From Acidobacteria bacterium AB60 (GTDB lineage Bacteria > Acidobacteriota > Terriglobia > Terriglobales > Acidobacteriaceae): DNA of 64,000 bases. Below the pieces are notes generated by a model. It saw only the letters and a list, made by a program, of their open reading frames with translations, did not search any database and had not been told where the DNA came from. The stretch covers positions 186,001 to 250,000 of the forward strand of contig VANK01000009.1 of the NCBI GenBank assembly GCA_008682415.1. Reading direction: 5' to 3'. The translations under genes were made by a program, and so were the position numbers. Shown here piece by piece: positions 24,182 through 32,073 of the stretch; position 1 is the first letter of the stretch, and each line of letters opens with the position of its first letter.

Positions 24182-25213
24182 ATGCAACGCTGTTCTCGCT
24201 GTATTCTCCCGGAGACGTATCCTGACATCACATTCGACACAAATGGTGTCTGTCATAAATGCCATGAGTACGATTTGAAGTACGCGTCTCGCGACTATGC
24301 AAAGCGTGGCGTCGAATTGACCTGCATCGCTGAGTGGGCGCGGAGACAGGGTAAACGCTTCGATTGTATTGTGCCCTTCAGCGGGGGTAAGGATAGCTCC
24401 TACACTTTGTACGTCTGCAGGAAGCAACTGGGCCTGAAGGTCTTGGCGGTCAACTTCAATAACGGGCTGCGCACTCCTGAGGCGCTGATCAACATCGAGC
24501 ACATCTGTCAGGTAACCGACAGCGCTTTTGTCTGTTACGGTCCATCCTGGCAGACTATGCGTAAGCTTTACCGGGCCTTCTTCCTTGCTACGGGGCAATT
24601 CTGCGTGCCTTGCGACATGGGGATTTGGGCCACCGTGCATCGTGTCGCCGAACAATACGACGTTCCGCTAATCGTTTCGGGCTTCTCTGCCCAAATCGAA
24701 TCCCGCGGCCCAAAAATCTACTCCTACAACGATCGTCTCTTCCAGACGATCGCTTCCAGGATTTTGACCAAAGACGAGATGCGCGACTTCCTCAGCCTCA
24801 GCCCTGCCCGAAAGATCGCTCGCCGCCTCAAGCGTGGACGCGTGACCAGGTATCGTAGGCAGATCTCGTTGCCAGAATATATGAACTGGGATGATGCGGA
24901 GATCAAGCGCGTCATCTCACAGGAGCTTGGCTGGACCCCTCGCGCCGATGGGTCCTCCGATCACATCGACTGTTGTTTTGCACCCATGAAAGGGTATTTC
25001 AACGTTCAAAAGTGGGGCTTCGGGGAGAAAACCACGAAGTACGCCGCTATGACGCGCCACGGAGAGATCACTCGGGACGAGGCGCTGACCAGGGCCCAAC
25101 GCGACGAGAGTCGAAATATCGATTCCGCGATCGCGGACTTCAAGCGAAGACTGGACGTGACCAGCGAAGAGATGGTCGCGGCGAAATCCAGAACTCATCT
25201 CGAATTCCTATAA
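24182..25213 (+). CDS. N-acetyl-sugar amidotransferase (WbpG/PseA-like)
   Basis: A 343-residue PP-loop enzyme. The N-terminus has a zinc-finger-like cysteine set (CSRCILPETYPDI ... CHKC), then the ATP-pyrophosphatase motif PFSGGKDSSYT near 75. Family segments follow: LAVNFNNGLRTPEALINI, CVPCDMGIWATVHRVA, LIVSGFSAQIESRG and YFNVQKWGFGEKTTKYA. Relatives convert an acetamido sugar into an acetamidino sugar, usually with HisH/HisF-like partners that supply ammonia; no such partner is visible here. The ATG follows GGAGACCTGAAAG. It is a monocistronic plus-strand gene ending at a strong stem-loop. Confidence 0.85.
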   Translation: MQRCSRCILPETYPDITFDTNGVCHKCHEYDLKYASRDYAKRGVELTCIAEWARRQGKRFDCIVPFSGGKDSSYTLYVCRKQLGLKVLAVNFNNGLRTPEALINIEHICQVTDSAFVCYGPSWQTMRKLYRAFFLATGQFCVPCDMGIWATVHRVAEQYDVPLIVSGFSAQIESRGPKIYSYNDRLFQTIASRILTKDEMRDFLSLSPARKIARRLKRGRVTRYRRQISLPEYMNWDDAEIKRVISQELGWTPRADGSSDHIDCCFAPMKGYFNVQKWGFGEKTTKYAAMTRHGEITRDEALTRAQRDESRNIDSAIADFKRRLDVTSEEMVAAKSRTHLEFL

Positions 25214-25278
25214 GGCAAACTTCCACCAACCGCTGCTGCGCGATTGGGAATGAACTCCGCGTTTCCAAGAGTGCTTGT

Positions 25279-25312
25279 GAGCCGATGGCCTCGCGAGCGG
25301 TACCATCGGCTC
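25279..25312. terminator. Bidirectional stem-loop between convergent genes
   Basis: GAGCCGATGG and CCATCGGCTC form a perfect ten-base-pair stem around a 14-base loop that itself contains CGCGAGCG. It sits 66 bases after the amidotransferase stop and 93 bases from the convergent deacetylase stop. TTCT follows on the plus strand. Confidence 0.65.
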
Positions 25313-25404
25313 TTCTCGTGGACGGAACGACGTGATTGAGCCATGTCACGCACCAGGCGGCTCGGCGCGTCGCCAAGATCCTGAATCCTGACCTTGCCCC
25401 TGGA

Positions 25405-26346
25405 TCAAACGCCCGTGAAAGCCGCTCGCGCCGATCTCAGGAGTGTGCGCAATCCGGTCAGTTCGGCAACGAACGCCTCGATTGTATGCTTCATCGTGAC
25501 CGTGAAGCGTCTCAATTCCAGTAGATTGGAACGGGCAAGATTTCGGCCCGGCTTGGTGGTGACCGCTGCGAGGACGTGGCCAGCCAGGATGCGCTTATCG
25601 AGTTCTTCGAAGGCCCCAGTCGGATAGCTGAAAAGAGGCGTCGCCCTACCAGTCCATTCTCTGATGTCACTGAGTGAATCCAGAATCTCAGCTTGTCGCC
25701 GTTTGGGAGTCTCATTGCTCAGAATGCAGTGACTCCGCGTGTGCGCCCCGAATTCGATCAGGGGTGGGGGAAAAGTCTTCAATTCGGCAAGAACGAGCGG
25801 ACGCAACGTGCGCAAAATAGGTTTCGGGATTTCTGCGCGAATGTTTTGCCAGGATGTGTGGAATCGCTCCTCGAGTACATCGATGGGCAGAGAATAAAGC
25901 TCCTCATCGGTGGCGACCCCTCCTTCCCAAATATGCACCAGGCGCAAACGATCGAAGGCGAGCAGTTCCCCAGTACGAGTGTGGCCGGTGGCCAGAAAAA
26001 TCGTCGCCGGTACAGAGTACTTCTCAAGCAGCGGCAGGGCAATCTCGAGGTTGTTGGCGTATCCATCGTCGAACGTCACGGCGGTCGCTCGCTCCGGCAG
26101 GCCTCCTGCCATGAAAAGACCGACCGCCTCCCCCAAGGGCAGTAACTGCGTATGCGCCACCAGGTATTGCAGTTGCTCCTCGAAACAAGAGCGCTTCACA
26201 AAGTATGGCGGAATCCACGACGCTCCTTCGAACTCGTCTGCACACACGCCATGGTAGGTGAGGATACGAAGCCCCGCCCCGCCGAGTTTCCAGGCGGCTG
26301 CGCAGAACGGAGACGCCGAATAGGCGCGGTACAACAGTTCCTTCAT
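25405..26346 (-). CDS. Second polysaccharide deacetylase
   Basis: A 313-residue NodB-like protein, different in type from the deacetylase at 649-1620. It has ILTYHGV (metal site), ATAVTFDDGYANN with the catalytic Asp pair, VPATIFLATG, GAHTRSH with the metal-binding His, and LFSYPTGAF. This layout matches the PgaB/IcaB-related and exosortase-locus deacetylases. It probably acts on N-acetyl groups of the polymer or its precursor. No clear signal peptide is seen, although the first 25 residues are mildly hydrophobic. The gene is divergent from the exosortase operon and has its own sigma-54-like element at 26419-26434. Confidence 0.88.
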   Translation of the reverse strand: MKELLYRAYSASPFCAAAWKLGGAGLRILTYHGVCADEFEGASWIPPYFVKRSCFEEQLQYLVAHTQLLPLGEAVGLFMAGGLPERATAVTFDDGYANNLEIALPLLEKYSVPATIFLATGHTRTGELLAFDRLRLVHIWEGGVATDEELYSLPIDVLEERFHTSWQNIRAEIPKPILRTLRPLVLAELKTFPPPLIEFGAHTRSHCILSNETPKRRQAEILDSLSDIREWTGRATPLFSYPTGAFEELDKRILAGHVLAAVTTKPGRNLARSNLLELRRFTVTMKHTIEAFVAELTGLRTLLRSARAAFTGV

Positions 26347-26418
26347 ATAGAGTCAGCACTCAAAGAGAGCTTCACACCGAGACCAACCCGGTCAGTGAAG
26401 TCTTCCCACAAGGACGGT

Positions 26419-26434
26419 AGCAAGCCTGCGCCCA
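26419..26434 (-). promoter_or_regulatory. Candidate sigma-54 promoter for the second deacetylase
   Basis: On the minus strand TGGGCGCAGGCTTGCT has TGG, a perfect TTGCT -12 box and GG-N10-GC spacing. The predicted start near 26408 gives a leader of about 62 bases to the ATG at 26346. Confidence 0.5.
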
Positions 26435-26611
26435 ATTCGAGAAGAACCTGCTCGCCTAACCTCTTGGCTGCTTATCTGGCAGGGCGCGTCGACGAAGGAT
26501 CATGCTCTGAGTTGTCTTCTGCCTGGAAGGAAACATATTTCCATGCCAGTTGGGAAACTTCGTACTCTCTGCGATGGCCTGAATCTCAGGCATCAAATAT
26601 TTCTCTTCGTT

Positions 26612-26627
26612 AGGCATTTCGATTGCT
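26612..26627 (+). promoter_or_regulatory. Candidate sigma-54 promoter for the exosortase operon
   Basis: AGGCATTTCGATTGCT keeps GGCA, TTGCT and GG-N10-GC spacing, nine of twelve positions. The predicted start near 26638 is about 11 bases before the ATG at 26649, so the leader is very short. Confidence 0.55.
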
Positions 26628-26648
26628 ACATCGGGTCCAGAGAAGCAC

Positions 26649-27563
26649 ATGACTACCGCATTATTCGCGTCCAACGAGGCTTCACATCGTCCCGCGCCGG
26701 GTGGCCCGGCAAGATGGACGCGAATCATTCCCTCTCGAATCGCGCTAGGGGCCATACTCATCGGCACTCTAGTGGCGGCGCTTTACTTCCGCATACTCGG
26801 ACGATTGGCGATCGACTGGTGGCAAGTGCCTGAGGATTCGCACGGTCTACTGGTTCCACTCTTCTCCTCCTACCTTCTCTGGTCAAGGAGAGCAGCGATC
26901 CGGAACGTCATCCTCGCGCCAGAATGGAGTGGAGCGGGCATCGTCTGCTTCGGACTGACCGTTCTGCTCCTTGGGGAGTTCGGAGCAAACGTGTTTCTTG
27001 CCCGCACCTCATTTGTGATCCTTCTCACTGGTTTGGTGGTCGTCTTTGGCGGATGGGAACTGTTCCGGCAACTCCGGTTTCCGGTAATGGTGCTGCTTCT
27101 CGGAATACCTCCTCCCGCGCTTCTGTTGAACTACGTGACATTGCCCCTTCAATTGCTGGCCGCGCAAGTGGCCGCTGTGCTACTTCCGCTGTGCGGCATA
27201 CCGGTCCTGCGCGAGGGCAATGTCATTCAGTTGTCCGCAATCACGTTGGAAGTCGCAGAGGCCTGCAGCGGCATTCGTTCTTTGATCAGTCTGGTCGCTA
27301 TGGCGATCTTCTACGGCTACTTTGCCGAAACCTCCAATCTTCGGCGGCTTCTTCTTGTCTTGTCGAGCGTGCCGATTGCGATAGCTGCCAATTCTGTTCG
27401 CATTGTGGTCACGGGCCTGTGCGTCCAACATTTAGGCCCCGATAGAGCGATGGGATTCTTCCACGAATTCTCCGGCTGGCTTGTGTTTCTGGTCTCGTTG
27501 GCGGGTTTGTTTCTGGTTCACCGTTTCCTGGCGCTGGTGTGGAGGCGGGGGCATACTTCATGA
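26649..27563 (+). CDS. xrtA: Exosortase (XrtA/EpsH-type)
   Basis: A 304-residue polytopic membrane cysteine protease/transpeptidase that cleaves PEP-CTERM tails, with about eight transmembrane helices. The three conserved catalytic-type residues are visible: C206 in EACSGIRSL, R251 in NSVRI and H272 in FFHEFSGW. The N-terminal GLLVPLFSSYLLWSRR segment is also typical. Its substrate in this window is the PEP-CTERM protein at 22679-23275. The stop overlaps the ATG of epsI (ATGA). The upstream ribosome-binding site is weak (AGAGAAG three bases before ATG) and the first 20 residues are poorly conserved-looking, so the true start may lie slightly downstream. Confidence 0.95.
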   Translation: MTTALFASNEASHRPAPGGPARWTRIIPSRIALGAILIGTLVAALYFRILGRLAIDWWQVPEDSHGLLVPLFSSYLLWSRRAAIRNVILAPEWSGAGIVCFGLTVLLLGEFGANVFLARTSFVILLTGLVVVFGGWELFRQLRFPVMVLLLGIPPPALLLNYVTLPLQLLAAQVAAVLLPLCGIPVLREGNVIQLSAITLEVAEACSGIRSLISLVAMAIFYGYFAETSNLRRLLLVLSSVPIAIAANSVRIVVTGLCVQHLGPDRAMGFFHEFSGWLVFLVSLAGLFLVHRFLALVWRRGHTS

Positions 27564-28204
27564 ACGCAATCCGGTTCTGGACTGTCACCGGTCTATTAGT
27601 CGCGGCCCTCCTCGTTTTGGCTGGCCGCAGCCGCTCTGAGAAGATCCCTGAGAGACGCCCCCTGAGCGAGATCGCAAGCAAGATCGGCGGCTGGGCGGCG
27701 GCTACCGATGAAGTCATTCCTTCCGACACTCTGCAAACCTTGGGTGCCGGGGAGTTCCTCTCCCGGGTATACCTCAGGAGCTCCCATATCCCTCCCGTGG
27801 CGCTCTTCATCGGGTACTTTCCCACGCAACGATCCGGCGTCACGATTCATTCGCCGAAACATTGCCTGCCAGGCGCAGGTTGGTTTTTTGAGGCCGCGCA
27901 GTCGGTGCAACTGGTCGACACCGCGGGCGCCAACCACCGCCTGCGTGAATACATCATCCGGAACGGCGACAGGAGGAGTGTGGTCATTTACTGGTACCAG
28001 GCCCATGGTCGAAGTGTTGGAAATGAGTATGCTGCGATGGCCTATCTGATCGCGGATGCGGTTCGCTTGAATCGGAGCGATGGTGCCCTGGTTCGAATCA
28101 TGACGCCCATCGGCTCGAACGAAAACACGATGGCCGCCAAAATGCGGGCGGAGTCGTTCGTGGCGCAGTTGGTGCCCCTGCTTCCAAAGGTCATTCCCAA
28201 CTAA
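27560..28204 (+). CDS. epsI: EpsI, exosortase-associated protein
   Basis: A 214-residue DUF3485/EpsI protein. A single N-terminal transmembrane helix (FWTVTGLLVAALLVLAGRS) is followed by the extracytoplasmic domain with ALFIGYFPTQRSGVTIHSPKHCLPGAGW, the family signature, and VVIYWYQAHGRS. EpsI-like proteins are often fused or adjacent to exosortases and are needed for EPS production, with unknown biochemistry. The ATG at 27560 overlaps the exosortase stop by four bases, which decides it over the longer frame from 27539. A 70-base gap separates it from the TPR lipoprotein gene. Confidence 0.92.
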   Translation: MNAIRFWTVTGLLVAALLVLAGRSRSEKIPERRPLSEIASKIGGWAAATDEVIPSDTLQTLGAGEFLSRVYLRSSHIPPVALFIGYFPTQRSGVTIHSPKHCLPGAGWFFEAAQSVQLVDTAGANHRLREYIIRNGDRRSVVIYWYQAHGRSVGNEYAAMAYLIADAVRLNRSDGALVRIMTPIGSNENTMAAKMRAESFVAQLVPLLPKVIPN

Positions 28205-28274
28205 CAGGTGTAAAGCGCTAAAGCAGGAGCGAAGTCCGGTGTTCATCGTAGGTTGCTTGATAAGGATTGACGCA

Positions 28275-29228
28275 ATGAAACGTTCGCATCGTTTATTGGA
28301 TCAGCATCGTCGCACCGTCCAGCCTTGGTTACGAACAGCCGTAATCGCAATGTTCGGCCTTCTGATGATGGCCGCGGTTGGATGCCATTCCGATCCCAAT
28401 ATCAAGAAGCGCATGTACCTGGAGAGCGGCAATCGCTTCAGTGCGCAGGGCAAATATAAGGAGGCGGCGATCCAGTATGCCAATGCTCTCAAGATCGATA
28501 AGAGCTTTGCCGAGGCTCACTATCAGCTGGCCAAAGCCTTCCTGAAGCTGGATCGCATGAACTCCGCCTACACGGAGCTGGCGCGCACCATCGATCTGCA
28601 GCCGGATAATTATCCGGCCCGCATTGATCTCGCCGGTCTCTTGCTCAGAGCGGGGAGAACGGATGAAGCAAAGTCTCAAGCCGATTCGATAGTGGCTGCG
28701 GATCCGAACAATCCCGATGCTCACGCGCTCATCTCGGGAATCGCATTCAGGCAGGGCGATCGGGGAATGGCTCTCAGCGAGATTCATCGGGCCCTGGAGC
28801 TTGATCCCAGGCGACCTGCCTTCTACGAACAGTCCGCATTGCTCAAATCGGCGGATGCAGCCGATGCAACTTCCATCGAGTCGGAGTTGAGGAATGCCGT
28901 CTCTCTGGATCCGAACTCTGCCGGCCCAAGACTCCTGCTGGCTGCGTTCATGGTTAAGGGCAGCCGGTGGCGGGAAGCCGAACAGACTGCCCGGGAGGCC
29001 ATCGCTGCGGACCCCAAAAGCCTCGTTGCTCGCACTGCTCTTGCCCAGATCTATCTCCGCCAAGGTGATCAGGTCAACGCGGAGCTCGTGCTCCGCCAGG
29101 CCGCGAAAGATCTCTCCGAAGATCCAGCGGGCGTGCGTGTCCTGGCGGATTATTTCGACCGCACCGGTCAGAACGCCAAAGCGCGCGTGGAGTTCGAGGC
29201 CCTCGCGTCCAGCACCCCAGCGATGTAG
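28275..29228 (+). CDS. prsT: PrsT-like TPR lipoprotein, N-terminal part (frameshifted gene)
   Basis: The first part of a gene split by a frameshift. From the ATG at 28275 (AAGGA eight bases upstream) the protein has an N-terminal helix ending in a lipobox-like AAVGC, so it is probably a lipoprotein. Consecutive TPR units follow, for example YKEAAIQYANALKIDKSFAEAHY and EAEQTAREAIAADPKSLVARTALA. The frame ends abruptly at EFEALASSTPAM. Around 29208-29212 the reading continues without a gap in another frame as QHPSDVALQDAYVRSLLAAKDYGKAQS, which completes the interrupted TPR. Exosortase-locus PrsT proteins are of comparable total length and help assemble or export the polymer. Confidence 0.8.
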   Translation: MKRSHRLLDQHRRTVQPWLRTAVIAMFGLLMMAAVGCHSDPNIKKRMYLESGNRFSAQGKYKEAAIQYANALKIDKSFAEAHYQLAKAFLKLDRMNSAYTELARTIDLQPDNYPARIDLAGLLLRAGRTDEAKSQADSIVAADPNNPDAHALISGIAFRQGDRGMALSEIHRALELDPRRPAFYEQSALLKSADAADATSIESELRNAVSLDPNSAGPRLLLAAFMVKGSRWREAEQTAREAIAADPKSLVARTALAQIYLRQGDQVNAELVLRQAAKDLSEDPAGVRVLADYFDRTGQNAKARVEFEALASSTPAM

Positions 29229-30598
29229 CCCTGCAAGATGCCTATGTTCGATCTCTCCTCGCGGCAAAAGACTATGGCAAAGCGCAAAGTGTGACGGCCG
29301 GGCTGCTGAAAAAGCACGGGAAGGATGCCCGGGTCCTCGCTTTGAATGGAATTGTCCTTCTGAATAGCGGTAAGGCGGACGACGCTATCGCCGCCCTGCA
29401 ACGAGCGATCAGGGACTATCCCAAGGACGCCTTCATGGAGTTCTGGCTGGGAAAGGCGGCTGTGGCAAAAGGGGATCTCGTCCTCGCAGAGAGAAGTTTC
29501 CGCACAGCGGTAACGCTGGATCCTCCGGCGCTGCCCGCGCAACAGGAACTCGCTTCGGTCGCTCTGCAGAAGGGTGATTTCGCTCTCCTCGCCGAGATTG
29601 CAGAGAGCACCATTAACGCGGTGCCGGGGTTCGCGGAGGCATATATATGGCGCGCATCGAGCGAGATGGCCCGCAACTCGACCGCGAAGGCTGAAAGTGA
29701 TCTGCAGACCGCCATGAAGCTGGCGCCTTCCAACCCTGCGTCCTACCTGCAGCTAGCGAAGCTTCGCCTGCTTCAAAAGAAGGCCCCGGAGGGAATCAGT
29801 CTCCTGGAACAGGCACTTCAAAAGAATCCCGATTCGCAACAGGCGCTGCGGTTGTTGGTGAGTTACGACCTCTATCAGCGGCGGCCTGAGATTGCCCTCT
29901 CCCGGCTCAATCGGCAGATTGCCGCCAGACCCCCCAACAGCGGCTTCCAAACTCTCCTGGCGGAGTACTACATTCAAGCCAAGGACCTCGACCGCGCGCT
30001 GGGAGCAGCCGAGAAGGCATATCAAATCAATCCTGGTGACTCGGACGCCATCATGCTGATCGCACGCGTACAGGTCCTCCGGGGACAAGCCGCGGGCGCA
30101 ATCGGGGCCTGGGAGAAGTGGCTCGATACACATCCTCGCGATGCCGCAGCTCTCGCCGTCCTCGGTACGCTCCATGAGGCGGCCGGGAATCCGCCAAAGG
30201 CTGAAGAGTGCTACAAGCAGTCCCTCCAGATTCAACCGGAACAGCCCGTCGCCGCCAACAACCTCGCTTACTTGATGCTTGCGAACGGAGAAAACGTCGA
30301 CGTGGCATTAAGCCTTGCCCAGGTCGCCCGCAGAACCATGCCCGATTCCGCGAATAGTGCGGACACACTGGCCTGGGCGTACTACCACAAGCAGACGTAT
30401 TCGTTCGCGCGAGACCTCTTGGAGGAAGCTCTCAAATCCGACCCCTCCAACCAGGCGATTCAATTCCACCTCGGAATGGTCTACCGGCAACTGAAGAACA
30501 ATGCCGGTGCAAAGGATCACCTGAGGAAGGCGATCTCCCTGGCTCCCAACAGCCGCACGGCCCAGGACGCCAGGGTCGCGCTGAATGGTATCGGATGA
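29210..30598 (+). CDS. prsT: PrsT-like TPR lipoprotein, C-terminal part (frameshifted gene)
   Basis: The second part of the split TPR gene, about 462 codons open from 29210; an independent start could be the GTG at 29291. It carries at least ten more TPR units, such as ADDAIAALQRAIRDYPKDAFMEFWLG, DLDRALGAAEKAYQINPGDSDAIMLI and NAGAKDHLRKAISLAPNSRTAQDAR. Joined to the first part by restoring one base near 29210, the product would be about 780 residues with a lipoprotein N-terminus. No ribosome-binding site precedes 29291, so separate translation is unlikely to be efficient. Confidence 0.78.
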   Translation, partial: QHPSDVALQDAYVRSLLAAKDYGKAQSVTAGLLKKHGKDARVLALNGIVLLNSGKADDAIAALQRAIRDYPKDAFMEFWLGKAAVAKGDLVLAERSFRTAVTLDPPALPAQQELASVALQKGDFALLAEIAESTINAVPGFAEAYIWRASSEMARNSTAKAESDLQTAMKLAPSNPASYLQLAKLRLLQKKAPEGISLLEQALQKNPDSQQALRLLVSYDLYQRRPEIALSRLNRQIAARPPNSGFQTLLAEYYIQAKDLDRALGAAEKAYQINPGDSDAIMLIARVQVLRGQAAGAIGAWEKWLDTHPRDAAALAVLGTLHEAAGNPPKAEECYKQSLQIQPEQPVAANNLAYLMLANGENVDVALSLAQVARRTMPDSANSADTLAWAYYHKQTYSFARDLLEEALKSDPSNQAIQFHLGMVYRQLKNNAGAKDHLRKAISLAPNSRTAQDARVALNGIG

Positions 30599-30673
30599 TG
30601 CTCGCGGCATGCCGGCCGCAATCGCACCCACGTACAGCGGCGGCCTGTCACCAGTGAACGTTGGTGTCCCGGA

Positions 30674-31894
30674 ATGAGCGAAGAGATCGCTATGCCTTTG
30701 ACTTCAAGTAATTCGGATCACCGCGGCGGAGACCGCGCTCCCCTCAGAATCCTGTTCATTATTGATCACCTCTTGGCGGTTGGCGGGGGCGAAAGCGCCC
30801 TGGTCAAGGCTGTCCGTCTTCTTCCCCCGGACCGCTTCCGTTGTTTCGTCATGACCCTGCGAGGCAAGATCTCCCACGATATCGTTCCTCATCTCCCCTG
30901 CCGCACGTTCGAAGTGGATCTCCGCTGTTCCTACGACGCTCGAGCCTTGAAGGCAGCATGCCTGGTCAGGAAGGTCATCCGTACCGAGAAGATCGACATC
31001 GTCCATACCTTCTTCGAGACCTCGAATCTTTGGGGGGGACTGGTAGCCAAATGCTCCGGGGCGCCGTTGCTGGTCTCAAGTCGGCGAGATATGGGGATCT
31101 TGCGTTCCTTCAAACACATCCTCGGATATCGGCTCGTGAACCAACTATGTGATGGCGTTGTCGCTGTTTCTGAAGAAGTCCGGCAGAACTGTATCGCCAC
31201 GGAACACATCGATCCCGCAAAGCTCACCACCGTCTACAACGGCGTCGATATCGAAGTGAAACATGACAGTGAATGCCCTCTGTTGGACACACTGGATCTC
31301 CCCCGCCTCGATCAGGTAGTCATCACGATCGCCAACATTCGTCGGGTAAAAGGTATCGACGTGCTCATCCGGGCTGCCGCGCTTGTCCGCGATCAATTCC
31401 CCGACGTCACCTTTGTCATCGTGGGGCGGGGAAACGAGCCGGAGACAGTAGCCGCACTGCGCGACTTGGTCCGGGAGCTTGCCCTCGAGCGCAATGTTCG
31501 GTTCCTCGGCTATCAGCTTGATACCGCCCAACTGCTGCGCCGTAGCAAGGTGTTCTGCATGCTGTCGCGCAGCGAAGGCTTTTCCAACACGGTCCTGGAA
31601 GCCATGGCGAGCAGCTTGCCATGCATCGTGACCCGCGTCGGAGGAAACCCCGAGGCGGTAGTAGATGGGATCACCGGATTCCTCGTCGATCCGGAGGATC
31701 ACGAATCGGCCGCTATGCGGATCTGCCATCTTTTGCGCAATCCGGAAAAGGCCATGGCGATGGGCCGGGCCGGAAGAGAACGCGTTGTACGGCATTTCAG
31801 CTCGAATCGCATGATTCGCGATCTGGTGACCTTCTATGAGCACCTGGCATTCAAAGCTGGTCGGTCCACCACCCTGCCAGTCACATCGATCTGA
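30674..31894 (+). CDS. Family 4 glycosyltransferase
   Basis: A 406-residue GT-B fold enzyme. The N-terminal domain has LRILFIIDHLLAVGGGESALVKAV and IDIVHTFFETSNLWG; the C-terminal donor domain has VITIANIRRVKGIDVLIRAAAL, VIVGRGNEP, the EX7E motif in SRSEGFSNTVLEAMA, and GNPEAVVDGITGFLVDPED. These are hallmarks of GT4 retaining transferases, which add sugars to the lipid-linked repeat unit at the cytoplasmic face. It follows the TPR gene by 75 bases in the same direction and is probably the last gene of the exosortase operon. M7 at 30692 is an alternative start with GAAGAG six bases upstream. Confidence 0.92.
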   Translation: MSEEIAMPLTSSNSDHRGGDRAPLRILFIIDHLLAVGGGESALVKAVRLLPPDRFRCFVMTLRGKISHDIVPHLPCRTFEVDLRCSYDARALKAACLVRKVIRTEKIDIVHTFFETSNLWGGLVAKCSGAPLLVSSRRDMGILRSFKHILGYRLVNQLCDGVVAVSEEVRQNCIATEHIDPAKLTTVYNGVDIEVKHDSECPLLDTLDLPRLDQVVITIANIRRVKGIDVLIRAAALVRDQFPDVTFVIVGRGNEPETVAALRDLVRELALERNVRFLGYQLDTAQLLRRSKVFCMLSRSEGFSNTVLEAMASSLPCIVTRVGGNPEAVVDGITGFLVDPEDHESAAMRICHLLRNPEKAMAMGRAGRERVVRHFSSNRMIRDLVTFYEHLAFKAGRSTTLPVTSI

Positions 31895-32073
31895 TTTCCT
31901 GCCCCATGGCGGCACCGGTTGCATCGGCGCGGCCGGCCGCCTGCCCTCGTCTCCACAGGCCACAAAATTTCGTTGAAGATCCTGATGACCCGTAGCAGGA
32001 AGGTCAACCGTCCGGAGAAATCCCTTCAGTCTGACACAGCCAATACGCTCGACTGCGATGTCCCGTGGCGTTG

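Noticed and set aside
29208..29212. Programmed frameshift in the TPR gene
   Set aside because: No slippery heptamer or obvious downstream structure was seen; a simple one-base loss explains the two frames better.
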